14,345 bases of DNA. Origin: Brevibacterium picturae. Its GTDB lineage: Bacteria; Actinomycetota; Actinomycetes; Actinomycetales; Brevibacteriaceae. A program made the position numbers and the translations under genes. The notes under the pieces are model-generated. The model did no database searches, had not been told where the DNA came from, and saw only the letters and a program-made list of their open reading frames with translations. Location: the NCBI RefSeq assembly GCF_030453725.1, contig NZ_JAKDJU010000077.1, positions 1-14,345 of the forward strand. The letters are read 5' to 3'. Positions 8,026 to 14,345 of this stretch are shown piece after piece. The first letter of the stretch is position 1, and every line of letters starts with the position of its first letter.

Positions 8026-8077
8026 CGTGTCGAGTTGCGGGTGTGCACACACGTTTCTCGACGCGACTGCAGTTTTT
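8026..8077 (+). terminator. Predicted terminator between convergent genes
   Basis: A nine-base stem (8026-8034 with 8057-8065, one G-T wobble) encloses a perfect ten-base palindrome GTGTGCACAC (8041-8050). A TTTTT run follows at 8073-8077. It lies between the end of the six-gene operon (8004) and the end of the convergent methyltransferase gene (8094). The T run is eight bases from the outer stem, further than in a textbook intrinsic terminator, so the strength is uncertain. Confidence 0.45.
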
Positions 8078-8093
8078 CGCATTCCGTCGCGGC

Positions 8094-8771
8094 TCAGCGG
8101 TTACGACTTGCCCTCACCACGACGTCGTCGATGGTGGTTGCGCGGCCTCCAGGTCCGACCATCGTTCGCTGAGACTCTTCGGCGGTGACGACGGTCCAGA
8201 CCGCTGGATCGAGTCGGTTCGTGATGGAGTCCGCGGTGGCTGAGGCCTCTGCCGGTGGCTGGGAGTGGCCATGTCCGCTTTCGCCGGTGGGGCTGTGGCT
8301 GCTGGAATTGCCGTGGCCGTTGAGATTGCCGTGGCCGTGGTGGAGGTGGCCGACGATGAGCAGCGTTCCGCCGGGTGCCACCCAGGATGCGATGCGGTCG
8401 TAGAAGTCCAGCTGCGGCATAGCTGGGTGGGCGTAGTGGGTGGTGACCAGGTCGTAGTCCGTTTCCGGTTGCCACACGGAGAGATCAGCCTGGATCCATT
8501 CGATCTGCTCGGCCAGCTCGGCAGCGGCGGCCCGGCCCTCTGCATACTCCAACGCAGCCTCTGCCACGTCTGCACCGGTGACGTTCCAGCCGTTGCTTGC
8601 CAACCAGATCGCTTCCGCCCCGGCACCGCAGCCGGCATCGAGTGCTGTTCCGGGCTCGAGCTCACCGATCTCGTGGACCAGGTGGGGGTTCGGATCACCT
8701 GAGCTCATCATGGGGGCTCGTTCGCCGTCCCAGGTCTGATCCCAGTAGCTTTTATCGAATGAGTGAGTCAT
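8094..8771 (-). CDS. Class I SAM-dependent methyltransferase with histidine-rich insert
   Basis: This 225-residue Rossmann-fold methyltransferase has motif I ALDAGCGAGAEA (43-54), an acidic ribose-contact residue at the end of strand 2 (GADVAEAALEYA), QADLSVW (95-101) and the post-motif strand GGTLLIV (134-140). The N-terminal YWDQTWDGE pattern is shared with TehB/thiopurine-type small-molecule methyltransferases. An unusual insert follows strand 5: eight histidines lie between 142 and 169, partly encoded by an 18-bp tandem repeat. Such inserts can bind metal, but the variable position and Gly/Ser/Asn content also fit a neutral loop. The start overlaps the stop of the upstream flavoprotein gene by one base (TGATG), implying coupled translation. 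I recall fused flavoprotein-methyltransferase proteins in actinobacteria, which supports a joint role, perhaps methylating a thiol or metalloid compound; this is inference. Confidence 0.85.
   Translation of the reverse strand: MTHSFDKSYWDQTWDGERAPMMSSGDPNPHLVHEIGELEPGTALDAGCGAGAEAIWLASNGWNVTGADVAEAALEYAEGRAAAAELAEQIEWIQADLSVWQPETDYDLVTTHYAHPAMPQLDFYDRIASWVAPGGTLLIVGHLHHGHGNLNGHGNSSSHSPTGESGHGHSQPPAEASATADSITNRLDPAVWTVVTAEESQRTMVGPGGRATTIDDVVVRASRNR
8307..8338 (-). repeat. 18-bp tandem repeat coding for Gly-His-Gly-Asn units
   Basis: The 14-mer ATTGCCGTGGCCGT occurs at 8307-8320 and again at 8325-8338 on the plus strand, a period of 18 bases or six codons. On the coding strand each copy encodes GHGN, within the histidine-rich loop of the methyltransferase. 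The period keeps the frame, so the loop probably grew by slippage or unequal exchange, and its length may vary among strains. Confidence 0.7.
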
Positions 8772-9751
8772 CAGCTGGCCCTCCCTACCTGGTCGTCGGT
8801 CAGTTCTGCCACTGCCCGGTCGAGGTCTTTGAAGATGAGATCGGTGTTGATGTGCTGGGCGGCGAGCGCCCCGGCGGCGGCCGCTCCGCTGACCTGAGCT
8901 CCGATGTCGGTGGCATTGCCGGCAACCCACACGCCGGGGACAGCGGTCTGTCCGAAGGATTCGGTTTCGATGAATGCTCCTGCCGGATGAGCGGTGGGCT
9001 CGAGCCCGATGCCGGCAAACAGTTCGGCACGCGCGACCATCGGTGTGGCAACGACTGCCGCATCCACGGCCACGACCCGCCCATCGTCCAATCGCACACC
9101 CGTGAGTGTGTCGTCGGTGATCTCGAGGCTGTCCATGCCGCCTTCGACCACCGGAATGTCGAGTGCCTGCAGCTTGGTCCGCTCCTCCTCGGTGAGCTGG
9201 TGGTCTCCGGCGAAGAGCGTCACCTGAGAACTCCACTGCCGGAACAGGAATGCCTTGTGGACCGCCATCGGGGTGGTGACGAGAATTCCGATGCGCCTGT
9301 CCCGGACTTCCCACCCATGGCAGTACGGGCAATGGAGCACCCCATGCCCCCACTGCTCGCGGACGCCCGGGATCTCGGGCAGTTCGTCGACCAGTCCGGT
9401 CGCTACGAGCAGGCGCCGGCCCTGAATCGCACTCCCACTGCGCAGAGTGAGCATGAATCCGTCTTCAGCACCGCTGACGTCGGTGACCTCATCGTCGATG
9501 AGTTCCCCACCGTAGCCCAGTACTTCTTCTCGTGCCCGCGCCAACAGTTCCTGGGGACTGATGCCCTCGTGCCCCAGCAGTCCGTGCACGCCGCCTGCGG
9601 GTGCGTTGCGCGGTTGACCTGCATCGATGACGGTCACGCTCCGGCGTGCGCGGGTCAAGGTCAGTGCCGCGCTGAGTCCGGCGGCACCGGCTCCGACGAT
9701 CACGACATCTCGAATTGAGTTCTTCTCTGTCGTGCTCATATTTCCTGACAT
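8771..9751 (-). CDS. Thioredoxin-reductase-like FAD oxidoreductase with CPYC redox motif
   Basis: This 326-residue soluble flavoprotein has an FAD-binding Rossmann motif VGAGAAGLSAA (19-29), the redox pair C141-P-Y-C144 in CPYCHGWEVRD, and the C-terminal FAD-contact segment GVWVAGNATD. The CPYCHG form is seen in TrxR-like oxidoreductases and in dithiol oxidases related to GliT/HlmI rather than in housekeeping thioredoxin reductase (CATC). Where a GxGxxG/A NAD(P)H motif is expected, the sequence reads IGILVTTPMAVHKA, so pyridine-nucleotide binding looks weakened or lost. I chose ATG 9751 because GGGAG lies nine bases upstream; ATG 9739 is too close to its only ribosome-like sequence, and the TTG at 9838 lies upstream of the probable transcript start. 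Transcribed divergently from an XRE-cupin regulator and overlapping the methyltransferase start, it probably forms a small thiol or xenobiotic-modification unit. Confidence 0.88.
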   Translation of the reverse strand: MSGNMSTTEKNSIRDVVIVGAGAAGLSAALTLTRARRSVTVIDAGQPRNAPAGGVHGLLGHEGISPQELLARAREEVLGYGGELIDDEVTDVSGAEDGFMLTLRSGSAIQGRRLLVATGLVDELPEIPGVREQWGHGVLHCPYCHGWEVRDRRIGILVTTPMAVHKAFLFRQWSSQVTLFAGDHQLTEEERTKLQALDIPVVEGGMDSLEITDDTLTGVRLDDGRVVAVDAAVVATPMVARAELFAGIGLEPTAHPAGAFIETESFGQTAVPGVWVAGNATDIGAQVSGAAAAGALAAQHINTDLIFKDLDRAVAELTDDQVGRAS

Positions 9752-9824
9752 GCTCACGTTCTCCCAACGAGTCGAGGATCGCCGCTGTGGCGCTCCGATA
9801 TTTCGATGGTGGCAACGACCAGGC

Positions 9825-9862
9825 ATTTTTGCAAACAACTTTTCCGAATGGCAAACTATTGG
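9825..9862. promoter_or_regulatory. Divergent control region with GCAAAC direct repeats and two overlapping promoters
   Basis: GCAAAC occurs at 9831-9836 and 9851-9856, 20 bases apart and so on the same DNA face. Plus-strand promoter for the regulator: TTGCAA (9829-9834), 17 bases, CAAACT (9852-9857); transcription would start at or within a base or so of the ATG at 9865, which has no ribosome site, so the message may be leaderless. Minus-strand promoter for the flavoprotein: TTGCCA (9854-9849), 18 bases, AAAAAT (9830-9825). The repeats overlap elements of both promoters, as expected for an operator of the adjacent XRE protein. All assignments are by eye. Confidence 0.4.
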
Positions 9863-9864
9863 GT

Positions 9865-10464
9865 ATGGATGAACTCATGGACCGCACACTGGATGCTGTT
9901 GGACCACGTCTGAAGCAGCTGCGACAGCGCCGCGACATCACTCTCACCGATCTCTCCGAGGAGACCGGCATCTCGATCAGCACCTTGTCGCGACTCGAGG
10001 CCGGTCATCGGCGCCCCAGTCTCGAGCAGCTGCTGCCTCTGGCCCGGGCGTTCGGGGCCACGCTCGACGAACTCGTCGACGCACCTCCGACCGGGGATCC
10101 GCGCGTCAATCTGCGCCCGATCCCTACTCGTGACGGTCGGACTGTCCTGCCCCTGACTCGACGGGCCGGGGGAATCCAGGCCTACAAATTCATCCTTCCC
10201 GTCGGGCGTGACGATGAAGAGCCCGAGTTGCGCTCGCATGAGGGTTATGACTGGGCGTTCGTCCTCAACGGCAGGCTCCGACTCGTCCTCGGCGAACACG
10301 ATCTCATCCTCGAACCCGGCGAAGTCGCAGAGTTCGACACCCGCACTCCGCACTGGTTCGGAGCCACCAGTTCAGGGCCGGTCGAGTTCCTCAGCCTCGT
10401 CGGCAAGCAGGGCGAACGCGCCCACGTCCGGGCAGCCCCGAAGCGCCACCTCGACGCGAAGTAG
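9865..10464 (+). CDS. XRE-family regulator with C-terminal cupin domain
   Basis: This 199-residue transcription factor has an N-terminal helix-turn-helix of the Cro/CI type (about 13-71; the recognition region is LSEETGISISTLSRLEAGHRRPS) and a C-terminal small-molecule-binding cupin (about 105-180). His125 (RSHEGYDW) and His163 (TPHWF) occupy positions where cupins often bind metal, though the full ligand set is not obvious. It probably senses a small molecule and controls itself and the divergent flavoprotein-methyltransferase pair, since both promoters lie in the 113-base gap. ATG 9865 is the preferred start because a predicted promoter places the transcript start next to it; ATG 9877 would still leave the helix-turn-helix intact. 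No strong terminator follows; its stop lies 33 bases from the end of the convergent DUF779 gene. Confidence 0.9.
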   Translation: MDELMDRTLDAVGPRLKQLRQRRDITLTDLSEETGISISTLSRLEAGHRRPSLEQLLPLARAFGATLDELVDAPPTGDPRVNLRPIPTRDGRTVLPLTRRAGGIQAYKFILPVGRDDEEPELRSHEGYDWAFVLNGRLRLVLGEHDLILEPGEVAEFDTRTPHWFGATSSGPVEFLSLVGKQGERAHVRAAPKRHLDAK

Positions 10465-10497
10465 CGCCACCCTACGCGGCAGGTGCACCGTCTGGCC

Positions 10498-10928
10498 TCA
10501 GCCGACGTCCATGAGGGTTGAGCGGATGATGAAGCGGTTGCCTGTTGGTGACTCGACGCTGAAGCCACCGCCGCGTCCGGGCACCACATCAACTGTGAGA
10601 TGCGTGTGCTTCCAGTATTCGAACTGTTCGACCGACATCCAGAAGTCGATGCCCGAAGTCTCTCCCTCGGCACTCGTGTTCGGCAGCGGCAACTCGAAAT
10701 GTCCGAGCAGGACATCTGCGTCCGAGGTGAGGAAGTCGCCTTCGGGGAAGCACATCGGCGACGATCCGTCGCAGCAGCCACCGGACTGATGGAACATCAG
10801 CTGTCCGTGCTTGGCGACCAGGTCGCCGAGGAGGTCGACGGCGGCCTGTGTCATGGCCACGCGTGACTTCTCCTCACCGTCGATGGTCGGCGTCGATTCC
10901 AGTGCTGTTGTCTGTGTTGATTCACTCA

Positions 10929-10929
<1 letters not shown>
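10498..10929 (-). CDS. DUF779 domain protein associated with acetaldehyde dehydrogenase
   Basis: This 143-residue cytosolic protein belongs to the DUF779 family, which is regularly found beside AcoD/ExaC-type aldehyde dehydrogenases but has no established biochemical role that I know. The conserved core is the cysteine-rich HQSGGCCDGSSPMCF segment (C52, C53, C60), followed by a second conserved block from DFWMS (95) through EYWKHTHLTVDVVPGRGG and ESPTGNRF. Clustered cysteines and histidines suggest metal or thiol chemistry; this is inference. The start (TGATG at 10927-10931) overlaps the aldehyde dehydrogenase stop, and its ribosome site AAGGA lies inside the last codons of that gene, so the two are translationally coupled. 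The first 22 residues are polar and probably disordered. Confidence 0.9.
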
Positions 10930-12452
<1,523 letters not shown>

Positions 12453-12531
12453 GACACTCCTTCGTGTAAGTCCGTCCACTCACCCCGTCCTGCATTTCGG
12501 CCCGGCTGAGTGGGATGGTCCATATCCTCTC

Positions 12532-12560
12532 ACCATAGGTCTCGAAGTGCGAAGGGACAA
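12532..12560 (-). promoter_or_regulatory. Predicted promoter of the aldehyde dehydrogenase-DUF779 operon
   Basis: On the minus strand TTGTCC (12560-12555) and TATGGT (12537-12532) are separated by 17 bases, each a 4/6 match to the sigma-70-type consensus. Transcription would start near 12525 and leave a leader of roughly 70 bases before the ATG at 12452. Confidence 0.45.
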
Positions 12561-12605
12561 TAGGTAGGTGTCATCGGTTCGCTCCGACAGGATTCCCGCT
12601 CGGAG

Positions 12606-12639
12606 ACCGCATGCTCAGCCGAACCGCATGCTCAGCCGG
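12606..12639. repeat. 17-bp tandem direct repeat containing GCATGC
   Basis: ACCGCATGCTCAGCCGA at 12606-12622 is followed directly by a second copy at 12623-12639 that differs only in its last base. Each copy contains the palindrome GCATGC (12609-12614 and 12626-12631). It lies about 30 bases before the kinase start and about 50 bases behind the predicted aldehyde dehydrogenase promoter, so it could be a double operator for either gene or a slippage product. Two copies do not make a CRISPR array. Confidence 0.6.
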
Positions 12640-12669
12640 AACCGAGGCCTGAGAGTTTAGAGTGTGGTG

Positions 12670-13713
12670 ATGACCGCACGTGTGGATAGTGCCCGAAGAA
12701 CCGCAGTCGAGATCGCCAGACTCGATGATTCTCAGGTGCGTGCGCTCGTCGGCGCTGCTGAGAAGGTCGGGGTCGGCATCGGCGGAACCACCAGAACGGC
12801 GCATGTCGCCGGAACTCCGGTTTTTGCCAAGCAACTGCCGATCACCCGCAGTGAAGAGGCAGATCCCTTCTCCACCGACAATCACACAGGCCTGCCGTTC
12901 GCCTGTCACTACGGGATCGGCAGCCCTGCCCACGGTGTCGGCCGAGAATTGGCGGCGCACCAAATGACGTCTGGCTGGGTCCGGTCCGGGGTGGTGGACT
13001 TCTTCCCACAGCTGCTTGGGTGGCGGATCATCGATCTGAAGCCCGAGACAGACCTCAGTGAATTTGACGGTGACGGACCACGGCAGCAGTGGGGAGGCTT
13101 CTGGCCTCAGGTCGAGACGAGGCTCGCCGAGATGAAGGCGGCCCGCTCAAGCATGGTGCTCTTTCTCGAGTACGTTCCTGAGACTCTCGGCTCTGCAATG
13201 CGCCGCAGCCTGGCCGCGGGTACAGGGAAGACGGACTTCGCCGAGGCGGTGGACCAGATCATCGTGGCCACGGATCGGATGGGAGAACTCGGATTTCAGC
13301 ACTTCGACATCCATCCCGGCAATATCCTCGTGCATGAGGGCCGACTGCTCTTCACCGATTTCGGTCTGTCGCTTCACCCAGACTTCGACCTCACCGCAGA
13401 CGAAGAGACATCCATGCCCACCCACAGGGGCTTCGACCGAGATACCGCGCTGATGCATCTGTTCCATTGGGTGCTGTTCGAACTCGGATACACCTCAGGA
13501 GAAGAGCGCCTGGAGCTGTTGCGTGGCGCCGCCGATAATCCTGCTGCACCAGCGCTGAAGCCGGTTCACGAGGCGCTCGGCGAGAGTGCCGATTTGGTCA
13601 CTGAGCATGCAGCTGTCGTTGTCCGCATGACGGAGTTGTTCGCTGCTCTCAGGCAGGGTGCGTTCAGTACGCGATACGACAAGCACCGCGACCGTCCCTC
13701 AGCTGCGTGTTGA
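12670..13713 (+). CDS. Protein-kinase-like phosphotransferase
   Basis: The 347-residue soluble protein has a complete protein-kinase-like fold core: a glycine-containing loop (GVGIGGTTRTA, 35-45), ATP-binding K54 in VFAKQLP, a probable helix-C glutamate at E93, the catalytic loop HFDIHPGNIL with D213 and N218, and the metal-binding D230-F-G motif. The HxDxxxxN form with DIHPGN is shared by aminoglycoside phosphotransferase, choline-kinase and lipopolysaccharide-kinase-like enzymes as well as some atypical protein kinases. No membrane segment or sensor domain is present, so this is not a PknB-type receptor kinase. The target is unknown. The ATG at 12670 is preferred over the GTG codons at 12664 and 12667, but the ribosome site is weak in every case. 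It stands alone, divergent from the aldehyde dehydrogenase and convergent with the M23 gene 17 bases away. Confidence 0.78.
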   Translation: MTARVDSARRTAVEIARLDDSQVRALVGAAEKVGVGIGGTTRTAHVAGTPVFAKQLPITRSEEADPFSTDNHTGLPFACHYGIGSPAHGVGRELAAHQMTSGWVRSGVVDFFPQLLGWRIIDLKPETDLSEFDGDGPRQQWGGFWPQVETRLAEMKAARSSMVLFLEYVPETLGSAMRRSLAAGTGKTDFAEAVDQIIVATDRMGELGFQHFDIHPGNILVHEGRLLFTDFGLSLHPDFDLTADEETSMPTHRGFDRDTALMHLFHWVLFELGYTSGEERLELLRGAADNPAAPALKPVHEALGESADLVTEHAAVVVRMTELFAALRQGAFSTRYDKHRDRPSAAC

Positions 13714-13730
13714 CCGTAAGGAGATCGTTC

Positions 13731-14342
13731 TCATGCGGTGACGATCGTTCCATTGGACGGAAGTGAGCCTCTGAAGGTGATCCGCACTGCACCTGCTCGC
13801 TCGACATCTGGACTGTCGATCGCTTGGATGTGCAGGTGTGGTTCGGTGCTGTTGCCGGAGTTCCCGCACCGGCCGATCTCTTCGCCGATCTCAATGTGCT
13901 GTCCTACGCGAACCCGTGCGCTGCGCCGCTGGAGATGGCAGAGTGCGACTATTCCTCCGCTGCTCCTGATCATGACGTGATTGCCGGCGAGGGCACGCCA
14001 GCCCGAAGCGGCACGACGCTGCTGCGTCAGTGCGTAGCCGATCGAGGATACTCCACGATACGAGGAGTGGTCGGCCTCTGTGTCATGGGCGGCCACGACG
14101 GTTCCCTTGACCGGCGAGACCACAGGACGACCGAATCCGACGAAGTTCTCCGGTGGCTCCCGACGCAGGAGAGAGCCGACGGTGAATGGGGCCGATCTCC
14201 CCAAGCCGTCGACCGGCACGAAGTCGATTGCATACGACGTCGCAAACAGCATCGTGCCGTGACTCGGCACCCGATCGGCGGGGCTGTTCTGGACCAGCCA
14301 GCGACCGGCGAAGGGATAGTCCAGGTCGAATGGGTCAGACAA
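13731..14342 (-). CDS. M23/LytM-family metallopeptidase, possibly 5'-incomplete
   Basis: The 203 visible residues form a LytM-type zinc peptidase domain. The C-terminal half follows the family pattern: GNHVMI (120-125), ALCHL with H136, VGQHIEIGEEIGRCGNSGNS (146-165) and the HLH motif (H169, H171). The N-terminal metal-binding part reads PSHGTMLFATSYAIDF, with H28 and D40 as the likely zinc ligands; their spacing is much wider than the canonical HxGxD. The visible N-terminus has no signal peptide or membrane helix, so the enzyme looks cytosolic, unlike cell-wall hydrolases. The start used here is a TTG at 14342, three bases from the window edge; an ATG or GTG further upstream could lie outside, so a short N-terminal extension cannot be excluded. 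It converges on the kinase gene. Confidence 0.8.
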   Translation of the reverse strand: MSDPFDLDYPFAGRWLVQNSPADRVPSHGTMLFATSYAIDFVPVDGLGRSAPFTVGSLLRREPPENFVGFGRPVVSPVKGTVVAAHDTEADHSSYRGVSSIGYALTQQRRAASGWRALAGNHVMIRSSGGIVALCHLQRRSARVRVGQHIEIGEEIGRCGNSGNSTEPHLHIQAIDSPDVERAGAVRITFRGSLPSNGTIVTA

Positions 14343-14345
14343 CCG

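Noticed and set aside
8772..9353. Long in-frame extension of the methyltransferase upstream to 9353
   Set aside because: The extension reads another frame of the flavoprotein gene as an Arg/His-rich string. The ATG at 8771 overlaps the flavoprotein stop and begins directly with the family N-terminus.
8597..9718. Plus-strand open frame of 373 codons across the flavoprotein gene
   Set aside because: It lies opposite a gene with FAD and CPYC motifs; the translation has no recognisable fold and it crosses two well-supported minus-strand genes.
10465..10497. Terminator between the XRE and DUF779 genes
   Set aside because: Only a four-base GTAG/CTAC stem can be drawn and no T run follows on either strand.
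12572..12606. Hairpin from CTCCGA and TCGGAG upstream of the kinase
   Set aside because: Six-base stem with a twelve-base loop, no T run and no conserved context; within chance expectation for GC-rich DNA.
12606..12639. Possible CRISPR remnant
   Set aside because: Only two directly abutting copies with no spacers and no cas genes in the window; better described as a tandem duplication.

Overview
The window looks like chromosome from a high-GC Gram-positive bacterium (Actinomycetota). Codons end mostly in G or C, genes are packed with 1-4 base stop/start overlaps, and the protein types (fused double ABC ATPase, XRE-cupin regulator beside a CPYC flavoprotein, AldDH plus DUF779) are typical of that phylum. 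A Brevibacterium-like member of the Micrococcales is my guess, and it is weak. I see no rRNA, tRNA, CRISPR array, transposase or phage gene.

Block 1 (about 100-8004, + strand) is one six-gene operon: a Tat-type lipoprotein substrate-binding protein, two Dpp/Opp-type permeases, a single polypeptide carrying both ABC ATPases, a luciferase-like flavin monooxygenase, and a two-domain CMD/AhpD protein. Stops and starts overlap by four bases at three junctions, and the last two junctions are 10 and 1 bases. This matches a conserved but functionally uncharacterised neighbourhood (the KPN_01854/KPN_01858 and Avi_7169/Avi_7170 families, recalled from memory). The layout reads as an uptake-and-oxidation unit: import a small peptide-like or organic solute, oxidise it with FMNH2 and O2, and use an AhpD-type dithiol protein for a follow-up or protective step. 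The substrate is unknown. The fusion of the two CMD-type proteins is the most distinctive feature.

Block 2 (8094-10464) is a divergent unit. On the minus strand a CPYC-containing FAD oxidoreductase overlaps a SAM methyltransferase with a histidine-rich insert. On the plus strand, sharing the same short control region, lies an XRE-cupin regulator. Two GCAAAC direct repeats 20 bp apart sit over both predicted promoters, suggesting local autoregulation. The logical theme is thiol or xenobiotic modification.

Block 3 (10498-12452, minus strand) is an AcoD/ExaC-type aldehyde dehydrogenase overlapped by a DUF779 gene, a common aldehyde-oxidation pair, with a recognisable promoter in front.

Block 4 (12670-14345) holds a protein-kinase-like phosphotransferase (+) converging on a cytosolic-looking M23/LytM metallopeptidase (minus) that starts at, or beyond, the right edge. 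The intergenic stretch 12453-12669 carries a perfect 17-bp tandem repeat in front of the kinase.
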